NCBI GenBank assembly: GCA_947494565.1
Contig: CANLVG010000002.1
Coordinates: 62,001-126,000 of the forward strand
Length of the DNA stretch: 64,000 nucleotides
Source of the DNA: an uncultured Flavobacteriaceae bacterium
GTDB taxonomy: Bacteria > Bacteroidota > Bacteroidia > Flavobacteriales > Flavobacteriaceae
Reading direction: 5' to 3'
This document shows, one piece after another, positions 19,152 to 27,861 of this stretch. The notes under the pieces were generated by a model. The model searched no databases. It had not been told where the DNA came from and saw only the letters and a list, made by a program, of their open reading frames with translations. Position numbers and translations under genes: made by a program. How positions within the stretch are numbered: position 1 is the first letter of the stretch; each line of letters starts with the position of its first letter.

Positions 19152-20275
19152 AAAGACTATCAGTTTCACTTTTGATTTTGTTTTTAACCGTTTTTTCAAT
19201 TTCAGCTCAAGAACTGGCCCTTGTTAGAGAAGGGAAACAGTTCGGGTACATCGACAAAAGCGGTGCTTATGTTATAGAACCACAGTTTTCAAAGGCCAAA
19301 AGTTTTTCGGAAGGTAGGGCCGCGGTCCTAGAGGGCAAAAAATGGGGCTTTATCGACACTTCTGGCAAGTGGGCCATTCAGCCGGAATACGACAAGGCAA
19401 AATATTTCGATTCGGGCTACGCGCTTGTCTTGAAGGATGATCAATGGCAGTATATCGATACCTCAGGAAAGGTACTGGAAACTCCTACTACCGATAAATA
19501 TTTCGATTTTCAGGATGGAGTGGCCTTTATTCGTCAAGGAGAGAAAATTGGGCTCATCGGAACGGACGGGAAAGTGCTTCTTGAACCTACTTTTGACGCC
19601 ATCAAAAAATTCAGAAATGGACACGCCAAGGTAAGACAGGGTGAACAATGGGGCATGATCGATAAGACCGGAAAATTGATCATTCCAGCGGAGTATGAAG
19701 AAATAGGAAATAGCTATAATGCCTCGGGGGTTTTCGGAATGAAAGGGGGATCCTTTGGTATTATTCACAATGGCAGTTTTAATATAATCGATGGGGCGGA
19801 CAAAGTCTGGAATTTCAATGGTACTTCAGGACTGACTTATGCCCGAAAGGGGAAAAAGACGGGCTTTGTGAACTCAAAAGGGGAGTGGGTCATTGAACCT
19901 AAATACGACAAAGCAAGAGCATTCTCAAATGGATTGGCCCCGGTTTCAAACGACAAACAATGGGGGTTCATCAACGACAAAGGTGAACTTGTAATTGAAA
20001 TGCAATACCGTGATGCGGAAGTCTTCGCGGCCAACGGCCTCGCCCCTATCAAAGAAAAACAATGGGGCTTTATCGACACCTCGGGCAAGATGGTTATTCC
20101 CGCCGAATACGATATCACCGCCGGACTAGCATTTTTGGCAGGAAATAACCAAAAAGGGTTTGTTGGGGATCTAGCCCGACTGAAGTCTAAAAAAGGCTGG
20201 GGGTTCTTTAATGAAAAAGGAGAGCTACTAGGCGACAAATGGTTTGAAAACGCGGAACCCTTTGTAAAGAATTAG
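19148..20275 (+). CDS. Secreted WG-repeat protein
   Basis: A 375-residue protein with a signal peptide (SLLILFLTVFSISAQ) and then about ten WG/KWG repeats of roughly 30 residues. Typical units are KWGFIDTSGKWAIQPEYDKA, QWGFINDKGELVIEMQY and QWGFIDTSGKMVIPAEYD. WG repeats form beta-rich scaffolds likely used for binding partners; no enzyme activity is known for them. The ATG overlaps the ammonia-lyase stop (ATGA), so it is translationally coupled to the first pigment gene, and the FabG-like gene starts 22 bases later. Its role in a pigment cluster is unexplained; an envelope scaffold is inference. Confidence 0.9.
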   Translation: MKRLSVSLLILFLTVFSISAQELALVREGKQFGYIDKSGAYVIEPQFSKAKSFSEGRAAVLEGKKWGFIDTSGKWAIQPEYDKAKYFDSGYALVLKDDQWQYIDTSGKVLETPTTDKYFDFQDGVAFIRQGEKIGLIGTDGKVLLEPTFDAIKKFRNGHAKVRQGEQWGMIDKTGKLIIPAEYEEIGNSYNASGVFGMKGGSFGIIHNGSFNIIDGADKVWNFNGTSGLTYARKGKKTGFVNSKGEWVIEPKYDKARAFSNGLAPVSNDKQWGFINDKGELVIEMQYRDAEVFAANGLAPIKEKQWGFIDTSGKMVIPAEYDITAGLAFLAGNNQKGFVGDLARLKSKKGWGFFNEKGELLGDKWFENAEPFVKN

Positions 20276-20297
20276 AAGTCTACCAGACTCACGTTAC

Positions 20298-21050
20298 ATG
20301 TCAGAAACAAAAAAAATCAAGAAGTGTGCACTCGTCACCGGTGGCTCTAGGGGCATTGGAAGGGCCGTATGTGTTCAACTGGCCCAAGATCACGACTATC
20401 ATCTTTTGATCAACTACAATAGCAATGAAGAAGCTGCTGTAGAGACCTTACGACAAGTGAAAGAAGCCGGTGGCTCTGGAGAGATCATCCAATTTAATGT
20501 GGTTGATGCCCCAGGTGTAAAAAATGCCCTTAGCCAATGGGAAGACCATAATGAACATGCCATGGTCGAAGTGATCATTAACAATGCGGGCATTACTAAA
20601 GATGGTCTGTTTATGTGGATGAAACCCGAAGATTGGTCCGATGTCATCAACACGAGCCTCAATGGGTTTTTCAATGTCACCAATCATTTCATTCAAAAAT
20701 TGTTGGTGAACAAATACGGTCGTATTGTCAATATGGTTTCCGTATCCGGTTTAAAAGGCACACCTGGCCAAACGAATTATTCTGCGGCCAAAGGTGCTGT
20801 CATTGCAGCGACCAAAGCCCTGGCACAAGAAGTAGCCAAAAGAAACGTGACCGTAAATGCCGTGGCCCCGGGGTTCATCAAAACAGACATGACCAGTGCA
20901 TTGGACGAAAAGGAATTGAAAAGAATGATTCCTGCAAATCGATTTGGGGAAGCGGAAGAAGTCGCACATGTCGTTTCGTTTTTAGTCTCCAGAAAATCAT
21001 CTTATATTACCGGTGAAACCATTAACATCAATGGTGGTATTTATTCGTAA
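20298..21050 (+). CDS. 3-oxoacyl-ACP reductase, FabG/ApeQ-like
   Basis: A short-chain dehydrogenase that reduces the 3-keto group in each polyene extension cycle. The NADPH motif is TGGSRGIGRAV (residues 14-24), NNAG is at 95-98, and the catalytic Ser (148 or 150), Tyr161 and Lys165 lie in VSVSGLKGTPGQTNYSAAKG. PGFIKTDMTSAL follows. The length of 250 residues is normal for FabG. It sits between the WG-repeat gene and a ketosynthase with a 16-base gap, so it is part of the pigment operon rather than the housekeeping fatty-acid locus. Confidence 0.94.
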   Translation: MSETKKIKKCALVTGGSRGIGRAVCVQLAQDHDYHLLINYNSNEEAAVETLRQVKEAGGSGEIIQFNVVDAPGVKNALSQWEDHNEHAMVEVIINNAGITKDGLFMWMKPEDWSDVINTSLNGFFNVTNHFIQKLLVNKYGRIVNMVSVSGLKGTPGQTNYSAAKGAVIAATKALAQEVAKRNVTVNAVAPGFIKTDMTSALDEKELKRMIPANRFGEAEEVAHVVSFLVSRKSSYITGETININGGIYS

Positions 21051-21066
21051 AGAATAAACGAGGAGC

Positions 21067-22305
21067 ATGAAAAGAGTAGTTATCACAGGTATTGGCATAT
21101 ATTCTTGCATAGGCAAAAACCTAGAAGAAGTAAGAACCTCACTTTACAACGGAACGTCTGGAATTGTCTATGACGAGGAACGGGCGGAGGCAGGTTTTCG
21201 TTCCCCATTAACGGGCATGGTCGAAGAACCCGATCTAAAGAAATTACTTTCAAGACGCCAGCGCATGAGTTTGGGGCAAGAAGGCACTTATGCTTATGTC
21301 GCCACTTTAGAGGCGCTTAAAAATGCCAAGATAGACAGTGATTTCTTCACCGCGAAAGAAGTAGGTATCATTTACGGAAACGATAGTACTGCCAAGGCTG
21401 TAATTGAATCCAATGATAAAATTCGGGAAAAGAAAGACACTACCTTGGTAGGCTCAGGTGCCATTTTTAAGGCGATGAACTCTACCATCACTATGAACCT
21501 TTCGACCATCTTTAAATTACGGGGAATCAATTTGACCATCAGTGCCGCTTGTGCGAGCGGGTCCCACTCTATAGGAATGGCATATCATCTAATTAAAAGC
21601 GGTTTACAAGATTGCATTATTGCAGGGGGTGCCCAAGAGATCAATCATTTGGCGATGGGTAGTTTTGACGGTCTTGGGGTTTTTGCTATGCATACCGATG
21701 CTCCTGAAAAAGCTTCCCGTCCTTTCGATGCCGCGCGTAACGGCTTAGTGCCTAGCGGAGGTGGTGCCACATTGGTTCTTGAAAGTTATGAGGCCGCAGT
21801 TGAACGAGGGGCTCCGATATTGGCCGAAATCATCGGGTATGGCTTTTCATCCAATGGCGACCATATATCGACACCGAATGTAGAGGGGCCGTCTCGGGCC
21901 ATGCACCGCGCGTTGGAAGATGCGGGAATCGATGCCGGTTCGGTAGATTATGTCAATGCCCATGCCACCTCGACCCCTGTAGGTGATGCCAATGAAGCGA
22001 AGGCAATACACGAGGTATTCGGAAAAACCAACCCTCCCGTAAGTTCTACCAAATCAATGACCGGCCATGAATGCTGGATGGCAGGGGCAAGTGAGGTCAT
22101 CTACTCGATTTTAATGATGCAACATTCCTTTGTCGCGCCTAATATCAATCTTGAAAATCCCGATGAGGACTCCGAAAAGCTAAACTTGGTCAAGGAAACA
22201 TTAAATAAAAAAATTGATGTATTTTTGTCGAATTCATTCGGTTTTGGGGGTACCAATTCCGCTCTAATCGTTAAAAAGCCAGCCAACGAAAGTGATGATG
22301 ACTAA
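21067..22305 (+). CDS. Beta-ketoacyl-ACP synthase II (FabF/ApeR-like)
   Basis: A decarboxylating condensing enzyme. The nucleophile Cys162 is in ISAACASGSHSIG, and the two histidines are in VNAHATSTPVGD and SMTGHECWMAG, giving a complete Cys-His-His triad. The second motif reads AHATST in place of the usual AHGTGT. The length of 412 residues is full size. It overlaps the following acyl carrier protein start by several bases, so both are made together. It could start or extend the polyene chain, or supply acyl chains for dialkylresorcinol; context cannot decide. Confidence 0.93.
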   Translation: MKRVVITGIGIYSCIGKNLEEVRTSLYNGTSGIVYDEERAEAGFRSPLTGMVEEPDLKKLLSRRQRMSLGQEGTYAYVATLEALKNAKIDSDFFTAKEVGIIYGNDSTAKAVIESNDKIREKKDTTLVGSGAIFKAMNSTITMNLSTIFKLRGINLTISAACASGSHSIGMAYHLIKSGLQDCIIAGGAQEINHLAMGSFDGLGVFAMHTDAPEKASRPFDAARNGLVPSGGGATLVLESYEAAVERGAPILAEIIGYGFSSNGDHISTPNVEGPSRAMHRALEDAGIDAGSVDYVNAHATSTPVGDANEAKAIHEVFGKTNPPVSSTKSMTGHECWMAGASEVIYSILMMQHSFVAPNINLENPDEDSEKLNLVKETLNKKIDVFLSNSFGFGGTNSALIVKKPANESDDD

Positions 22306-22540
22306 AGAGGTTATTATAGAAAAAGTCGATGATTTTCTTATCGATGAATTCGAAGTCGAAGAAGATGCTATCGCTCCCGGAGCCAATCTTAAGGATACAT
22401 TGGGTCTTGACAGCCTCGATTTTGTGGATCTAGTGGTGGCTGTCGAGAGTAATTTCGGGGTCAAATTGGTTGGAGAGGATTTTGTTAATGTAATCACTCT
22501 CAAAGATTTCTATGACCTCATAGAAAGAAAACTTGGCTAA
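22295..22540 (+). CDS. Acyl carrier protein
   Basis: A small acidic helical protein of about 80 residues. The phosphopantetheine attachment serine is in LGLDSLDFVDLV, matching the DSL carrier motif. The start overlaps the upstream ketosynthase stop; GTG at 22292 and ATGs at 22295 and 22298 are in frame. It tethers the growing acyl or polyene chain. A second carrier protein lies at 33175-33432, mirroring the two carrier proteins of aryl polyene clusters. Confidence 0.93.
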   Translation: MMTKEVIIEKVDDFLIDEFEVEEDAIAPGANLKDTLGLDSLDFVDLVVAVESNFGVKLVGEDFVNVITLKDFYDLIERKLG

Positions 22541-22560
22541 CTCACGATTAAAATCCTAAG

Positions 22561-23448
22561 ATGGCAGCGGAATGGGAAGGAAAATCCAGAGGTACGCTTT
22601 TAGGATATAAAATCTATATATTCTTCCTCCGAACATTTGGTATTTCAGCGGCTTATTTTTTGCTTCGAATCGTCATTTGCTATTACGTGCTGTTTTCCCC
22701 GAAAAGCAATAGGGACACCTATACCTACTTTAGAAAAAGACAAGGGTATTCCAGTTGGAAAAGTATAGTGAACGTTTACAAGAGCTATTTCACATTTGGA
22801 AAAACACTGACGGATAAGGTGGCCATTTCAACAGGCTTACGAGATAGATTTACGTATACTCATGACGGTATTGAGCATATTGACCGATTGCTCAAGGAAA
22901 ATCAGGGTGGAATTTTAATCAGTGGACATGTGGGCAATTTTGAAATTTCCCACTATTTTCTTGAAGACCGCTATTCCATATCCAATATTAGTATGGTGAC
23001 TACCATGGCCGAACATCAGAACATCCAAGAGTATATGGAAGGTATTTCAGAAGAGGCACATTTGAAGTTCATTGTGGTCAAAGAAGATATGTCGCACATA
23101 TTTGAAATACATAAAGCCATTGACGAAGGTGGTTTGGTGGTTTTTACCGGTGACAGATATATGCCCGGAAGCAAAACCCTATCGGAAAATTTTATGGGAA
23201 AAGAAGCACAATTTCCTATGGGTCCGTATCTTTTGGCATCACGCCTGAACATGCCCGTGCTCTTTGTATACTTCATGAAAGGCCCCAAGAGGCATTACAA
23301 TCTTTACGCGCGCACCGCACAGTTCAAAGCACGCGATGCACAAGGGCTATTGAAAGAATATACCCAAAGTATGGAATGGATTTTAAAAAAATATCCATTT
23401 CAATGGTTTAATTATTTCGATTTTTGGGACGATAGAAAAGAGGCATGA
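22561..23448 (+). CDS. LpxL/HtrB-like lysophospholipid acyltransferase family protein
   Basis: A membrane-associated acyltransferase of the lipid A late acyltransferase superfamily. An N-terminal hydrophobic segment (GISAAYFLLRIVICYYVLF) is followed by the catalytic block SGHVGNFEISHYF, the equivalent of the HX4D/E motif, and later FTGDRYMPGS and ASRLNMPVLFVY. The 295 residues are normal. Aryl polyene clusters carry such acyltransferases. Its acceptor here is unknown; it may attach an acyl or pigment chain to lipid, or take part in joining the two flexirubin halves. The stop overlaps the DarA start (ATGA). Confidence 0.88.
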   Translation: MAAEWEGKSRGTLLGYKIYIFFLRTFGISAAYFLLRIVICYYVLFSPKSNRDTYTYFRKRQGYSSWKSIVNVYKSYFTFGKTLTDKVAISTGLRDRFTYTHDGIEHIDRLLKENQGGILISGHVGNFEISHYFLEDRYSISNISMVTTMAEHQNIQEYMEGISEEAHLKFIVVKEDMSHIFEIHKAIDEGGLVVFTGDRYMPGSKTLSENFMGKEAQFPMGPYLLASRLNMPVLFVYFMKGPKRHYNLYARTAQFKARDAQGLLKEYTQSMEWILKKYPFQWFNYFDFWDDRKEA

Positions 23449-24371
23449 AAGAAGTTTTAGTCATTTACTACACCCAAAGTGGGCAATTGTTCGATATTCT
23501 TGAAAACATTGGCACGACCCTCGGCGAAGGACCGGTCAATATAACGCATCACAAAATTGAACTTGAGAAGCCTTTCCCCTTTCCATGGACCAAAGATCGG
23601 TTTTACGATGCTTTTCCTGAATCTTTTCTTCAGGTACCCATTGGAATATATCCTCCCAAAGACGAAATTCTTAGCAAAAAATACGACTTGATTGTATTGG
23701 GCTACCAAGTTTGGTTCTTGACACCCTCTCCCCCGATCAACGCATTCCTGAAGTCTGAAGCAGGAAAAAGATTGGTTGAAAATACCCCGGTCGTCACGGT
23801 GGTCGCCTGTAGAAACATGTGGATTCAGGCCCAAGAGAAAACGAAGCGATTATTAGCGGACGCCAAGGCCAAATTAGTGGGTCATATCGCGTTGGTCGAT
23901 CGCCACATCAATCATATCAGTGTACTGACCATTGAACACTGGATGTTCTCAGGAAAAAAGACGCGATTGTGGGGTATTTTTCCGAAGCCCGGTGTTTCCG
24001 ATTCCGATATCGCTAAAGCATCCAGATTTGGCAAACCCATCCGCGAAGCCCTGCTGAGCGATGATTTTTCAAAGCTTCAAGATGAATTGCTCATGCTTGA
24101 TGCGGTAAAAATCAACCCATATTTGATTAAGACCGACGAAAGGGGTAACATTGTCTTCTCTAAATGGGCAAATCTATTACGGAAGAAAGGAGAACCCGGC
24201 GATTCAGCACGTTTGAAATGGATCGGATTCTTCAAATTTTATTTGAAATTTGCCATATGGGTCATCGCACCGATAGTTTTTATTGTATTTTTGCTGACTT
24301 ATTTGCCCATGACCCGCAAAAGAAAAAAGGATAAGGAATATTATTCCAATGTGCTTTTAAAGGAGGAATAG
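23445..24371 (+). CDS. darA: Dialkylresorcinol condensing enzyme DarA
   Basis: A 308-residue protein with a flavodoxin-like N-terminus (VLVIYYTQSGQLFDIL) and a C-terminal hydrophobic segment (FYLKFAIWVIAPIVFIVFL) that probably anchors it to the membrane. This matches the DarA family of flexirubin/dialkylresorcinol loci, where DarA and the ketosynthase DarB together convert two acyl thioesters into the resorcinol ring. The DarB gene follows after 2 bases, which supports the call. The family name comes from recognition of the sequence type; individual catalytic residues are not established from sequence. Confidence 0.85.
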   Translation: MKEVLVIYYTQSGQLFDILENIGTTLGEGPVNITHHKIELEKPFPFPWTKDRFYDAFPESFLQVPIGIYPPKDEILSKKYDLIVLGYQVWFLTPSPPINAFLKSEAGKRLVENTPVVTVVACRNMWIQAQEKTKRLLADAKAKLVGHIALVDRHINHISVLTIEHWMFSGKKTRLWGIFPKPGVSDSDIAKASRFGKPIREALLSDDFSKLQDELLMLDAVKINPYLIKTDERGNIVFSKWANLLRKKGEPGDSARLKWIGFFKFYLKFAIWVIAPIVFIVFLLTYLPMTRKRKKDKEYYSNVLLKEE

Positions 24372-24373
24372 TA

Positions 24374-25507
24374 ATGAAGGACGTATATATTACCAGAATA
24401 TCGAAGTTCATGCCCAATGAACCCGTTTCCAACGACGAAATGGAAGAAAAACTGGGTATTATCAATGGGCAGGTTTCTAAAGCACGTCGAATTGTTCTTC
24501 GTAACAATCAAATCAAGAATCGACATTATGCCATAGATAAAAATGGCAATGTGACCCACAATAATGCGCAGTTGACCACTGAAGCCGTTCTCGGATTGTG
24601 CGATTCCGATTTCACCAAAAACGACATCGAACTATTGTCATGTGGCACCTCTAGTCCGGATCAGATTTTACCGTCTCACGCAGCCATGGTACACGGCTTT
24701 TTGAAAAACGGAAACATCGAGATCAACTCCCCTTCGGGCGCCTGTTGTTCGGGTATGAATGCTTTAAAGTACGGGTATCTTTCCGTTATGACCGGACAAG
24801 TCAAAAATGCGGCCTGTGCGGGTTCTGAACGCACCTCATCATGGATGAAATCCGATGTCTTTTCGAACGAGATAGACCATTTAAAAGAATTGGAAACCAG
24901 TCCTATTCTGGCGTTCAACAAAGAGTTTTTACGCTGGATGCTCTCAGATGGTGCTGGAGCCGTACTTCTAGAGAGTGAGCCCAATGGAGACCTTCCCCTG
25001 AAAATAGAATGGATGGATGGCTATTCGTACGCCCATGAAATGGAAACGTGCATGTATGCTGGGGCCGATAAAGAAGAAAATGGTCACCTGACCCCATGGA
25101 GCGAATTTCCATCGGAAGTCTGGGGGAGAAAATCACTCTTCGCCATGAAACAGGACACCCGCCTTCTTGGAGAGAACATTTTGGTCAAAGGAGTGGATAG
25201 CCTCAAGCAGACGTATGAAAAGCACGGTATTGGCCCTGAGGACGTAGATTATTACCTTCCTCATATCTCCTCCTATTATTTCAAACAAGGCCTATACGAG
25301 GAGATGAAAAAGCAAAACATTGAAATGCCTTGGGAGAAATGGTTTTTAAACCTAGAACATATCGGTAATATCGGTGCCGCTTCCATCTATGTGATGCTCG
25401 AGGAATTGGTCTCTTCTGGGCGGTTGAAAAAAGGAGACAGAATTCTATGTCATGTTCCTGAAAGTGCCCGTTTTTCTTATATGTATGCCTATATAACCGT
25501 TTGCTAA
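24374..25507 (+). CDS. darB: DarB-type ketosynthase (KAS III fold) for dialkylresorcinol formation
   Basis: A 377-residue FabH-fold condensing enzyme. The nucleophile region is SPSGACCSGMNALKYG (Cys124/125), the histidine is in DYYLPHISSYYF, and the asparagine is in EHIGNIGAASIYVML, giving the Cys-His-Asn triad of KAS III. Together with DarA it is expected to condense two beta-keto-acyl units to form the dialkylresorcinol half of flexirubin. It starts after an AGGAGGAA stretch, 2 bases downstream of the DarA stop. The following gene begins immediately at its stop. Confidence 0.92.
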   Translation: MKDVYITRISKFMPNEPVSNDEMEEKLGIINGQVSKARRIVLRNNQIKNRHYAIDKNGNVTHNNAQLTTEAVLGLCDSDFTKNDIELLSCGTSSPDQILPSHAAMVHGFLKNGNIEINSPSGACCSGMNALKYGYLSVMTGQVKNAACAGSERTSSWMKSDVFSNEIDHLKELETSPILAFNKEFLRWMLSDGAGAVLLESEPNGDLPLKIEWMDGYSYAHEMETCMYAGADKEENGHLTPWSEFPSEVWGRKSLFAMKQDTRLLGENILVKGVDSLKQTYEKHGIGPEDVDYYLPHISSYYFKQGLYEEMKKQNIEMPWEKWFLNLEHIGNIGAASIYVMLEELVSSGRLKKGDRILCHVPESARFSYMYAYITVC

Positions 25508-25945
25508 ATGAATCTTCTTGATACTGAAATCACCGACGAATCTTTTTTGTTAGGCCTGATTCCGCAGCGTCCTCCCTTCGTCATGATAGACCGGTTGATC
25601 CATTATTCCGAGAAGCGGATCATCTCAGGGTTCACTATCCCAAAAGGAAACATTCTAGCCACAGAAAGTCATTTTTCAGCTGCAGGCCTTATCGAAAATA
25701 TGGCCCAAACGATCGCCCTGCATACCGGATATAAATATTACCTCGCCAATAAACCGGCACCTACAGGATACATCGGGGCCATTAAGAGTGCCGAGGTTTT
25801 GGCCATTCCGGAAGTCGACCAAGAACTGACCACTACCATTGAAATCATTCATGATATCATGAACGTAACATTGGTAGAAGCCCAAGTAACATGCCAAGGG
25901 CAACTCATCGCGCAAAGCCAAATGAAAACTGCCTTGGCATCCTGA
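25508..25945 (+). CDS. Hot-dog 3-hydroxyacyl-ACP dehydratase-like protein, ApeP-like (retains His)
   Basis: A 145-residue single hot-dog protein. It starts like FabZ/ApeP (LLGLIPQRPPFVMIDRL). At the catalytic loop FabZ has GHFPGxPVxPG, while here the text is ESHFSAAGLIENMAQT: a histidine is kept but the proline-rich loop is lost. The next gene is a relative in which this histidine is replaced by glutamine. In aryl polyene systems two dehydratases work as a complex, so these two may pair. Length and position in the operon support a role in forming the polyene double bonds. Confidence 0.82.
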   Translation: MNLLDTEITDESFLLGLIPQRPPFVMIDRLIHYSEKRIISGFTIPKGNILATESHFSAAGLIENMAQTIALHTGYKYYLANKPAPTGYIGAIKSAEVLAIPEVDQELTTTIEIIHDIMNVTLVEAQVTCQGQLIAQSQMKTALAS

Positions 25946-25959
25946 CAAATCTAGACTTC

Positions 25960-26424
25960 ATGCGTAAACCGCGCCATAATATTGAAATCGAGAATTTCCT
26001 TCCGCATCGACCACCAATGCTGATGAAGTGTAAAACACCCTATCTCGATGGCGAATCGGTAGAAACGCATTTTGAAGTGACCTCAGATAATCTATTTACG
26101 AATTCAAAGGGCCAATTTACCGAAGGAGGACTCATCGAACTTTCAGCACAAACCTGTTCGGCGATTACCGGGCAAGATTTCTTTGAGGACGACGATTTGA
26201 AAGGTTTGGGCAATAAAGTAGTGGGCTATATCAGCGCTATTAAAAAAGTGGACATCCAAATGTTGCCGAAAATAGGCGACATCCTCATTACCAAAGCTAC
26301 CTTGATCAACAGATTCGACACAGGAGAAATGAGTATGTGCACCATTACCTCGACCACTTTTAGAAATGATGATTTAATCGTAGATTGTACATTCAATTTC
26401 CTAATTCATGAAGTACCACGATGA
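25960..26424 (+). CDS. Hot-dog dehydratase-like protein lacking the catalytic His
   Basis: About 154 residues from the ATG at 25960; the frame is open further upstream inside the previous gene, but that region is unlikely to be translated. The beginning is FabZ/ApeP-like (NFLPHRPPMLM). The active-site region reads KGQFTEGGLIELSAQT, so Gln stands where FabZ and the neighbouring paralogue have His. This suggests a non-catalytic or partner subunit. It lies 14 bases after its paralogue, and its stop overlaps the next start (ATGA). Confidence 0.8.
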   Translation: MRKPRHNIEIENFLPHRPPMLMKCKTPYLDGESVETHFEVTSDNLFTNSKGQFTEGGLIELSAQTCSAITGQDFFEDDDLKGLGNKVVGYISAIKKVDIQMLPKIGDILITKATLINRFDTGEMSMCTITSTTFRNDDLIVDCTFNFLIHEVPR

Positions 26425-26822
26425 AAAAAAGTGAAGTACCCCAAGACGAGAGCAAACTGGAGAAAGCCAATATTCGTGAAATGTGCTATGCGGTTGATGA
26501 AAACGGGGAATATACCACGGAACTGAGCACTGGATGGGATCCAAAGACCATTGCTCTCGATAATGCCATCAAACAGATCGAAGAGCGTGTCGCCGCGGCA
26601 AAACGAAAAGTGGCACAAAACGAGAGCAGTCCTCTAGAGTACTACATGGAACTGAATAAAATGGATTTGCCGATTCTCGCCAGTTACGTCGGTATTTGGA
26701 AATGGCGCGTAAAACGTCATTTCAAACCTTCCGTTTTCAAGAAACTATCCCAAAAAACACTGGAGAAATATGCAGCGGTCTTTGATATTACCGTTGACGA
26801 ATTGCAAACAATCAAGGAATAA
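26421..26822 (+). CDS. Small uncharacterised flexirubin-cluster protein with HTH-like C-terminus
   Basis: A 133-residue charged protein. The N-terminal half includes YAVDENGEYTTELSTGWDPK and a predicted coiled helix (IKQIEERVAAAKRKVAQ). The C-terminal half (PILASYVGIWKWRVKRHFKP to YAAVFDITVDEL) resembles the helix pattern of Xre-type HTH proteins. I recognise no named family. The start overlaps the upstream dehydratase stop, and the BtrH-like gene begins 2 bases after its end, so it is embedded in the operon. A regulatory or adaptor role is inference. Confidence 0.78.
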   Translation: MKKSEVPQDESKLEKANIREMCYAVDENGEYTTELSTGWDPKTIALDNAIKQIEERVAAAKRKVAQNESSPLEYYMELNKMDLPILASYVGIWKWRVKRHFKPSVFKKLSQKTLEKYAAVFDITVDELQTIKE

Positions 26823-26824
26823 AC

Positions 26825-27820
26825 ATGCAGATAGATTTCAAACACAACCAATCGGCCCACTGTGAAAACGGGGTTGTTTCCAACCTCATGAAACACAATG
26901 GATTTGAGGTTAGCGAGCCTATGGTTTTCGGTATCGGTTCAGGACTTTTGTTCAGTTACCTTCCTTTTATAAAGGTAGACCATGCGCCCGTGTTTACCTA
27001 TCGCGTACTTCCTGGACTCATTTTCAATCGTTTTGCGAAACGGGTAGGTGTCAAGGTAAAAAGGGAGAAGTTCAAGAACCCCAAAGTCGCCCAAGAACGA
27101 TTAGATGAAAATTTAAAAAAAAATAACCCCGTGGGGTTGCAGGTAGGCGTCTACAATCTCATCTATTTTCCCGATGAGTACCGTTTTCATTTCAATGCCC
27201 ATAATATGGTCGTCTATGGAAAAGATAAGGATACCTACCTCATCAGTGACCCTGTAATGGAGCATACCACCACTCTAACTACCAAACAGTTGGAAAAAGT
27301 CAGGTTTGCCAAAGGCGCATTCGCCCCTAAGGGACATATTTACTACCCTGTTGCATTTCCCGAGAAGTTACAATTGGAAAAGGCCATAGTCAAGGGCATC
27401 AAACATACCTGTCGCGACATGACCGCGCCTGTGCCGATAGTCGGTGTAAAAGCAATGAAATGGGTAGCGAACAATATTCGTAAATGGCCTAAGAAATTAG
27501 GAGCTAAACATACAAACCATTATCTCGGACAAATTGTTCGAATGCAAGAGGAAATCGGTACCGGTGGCGGTGGTTTCCGGTACATTTATGCAGCATTTCT
27601 GCAAGAGGCAGGCAAGCTATTGAACAATGATGAGCTTTTGGTGCTTTCAAAGCAAATGACAGAAATCGGAGATCAGTGGCGTGATTTTGCGGTGGACGCC
27701 TCTCGAATTTATAAGAACAGAAGTGCTGAAAATGACGGATACAATAAAATCGCCGATCAACTCGATAATATTGCTAAAAGGGAAGAGCTCTTTTTCAAAA
27801 CCCTGAAGAAGGCTGTTTGA
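26825..27820 (+). CDS. BtrH N-terminal-domain protein (C39-like putative ACP-dependent acyltransferase)
   Basis: A 331-residue protein of the BtrH/papain-like type. The N-terminal block NQSAHCENGVVSNLMKHNG supplies the candidate catalytic Cys, FHFNAHNMVVYGKD supplies the His, and YLISDPVME the Asp, forming a plausible Cys-His-Asp triad. The C-terminal third is helical (similar to the domain usually paired with BtrH_N). BtrH of butirosin biosynthesis moves an acyl chain from a carrier protein onto an acceptor, so here it is a candidate for joining the polyene acid to the resorcinol as an ester. That role is inference. The stop overlaps the region of the ABC transporter start. Confidence 0.82.
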   Translation: MQIDFKHNQSAHCENGVVSNLMKHNGFEVSEPMVFGIGSGLLFSYLPFIKVDHAPVFTYRVLPGLIFNRFAKRVGVKVKREKFKNPKVAQERLDENLKKNNPVGLQVGVYNLIYFPDEYRFHFNAHNMVVYGKDKDTYLISDPVMEHTTTLTTKQLEKVRFAKGAFAPKGHIYYPVAFPEKLQLEKAIVKGIKHTCRDMTAPVPIVGVKAMKWVANNIRKWPKKLGAKHTNHYLGQIVRMQEEIGTGGGGFRYIYAAFLQEAGKLLNNDELLVLSKQMTEIGDQWRDFAVDASRIYKNRSAENDGYNKIADQLDNIAKREELFFKTLKKAV

Positions 27821-27861
27821 CCCTCAGCAAAATAGAACCGCCTGAGCAGGACAACGGACAT

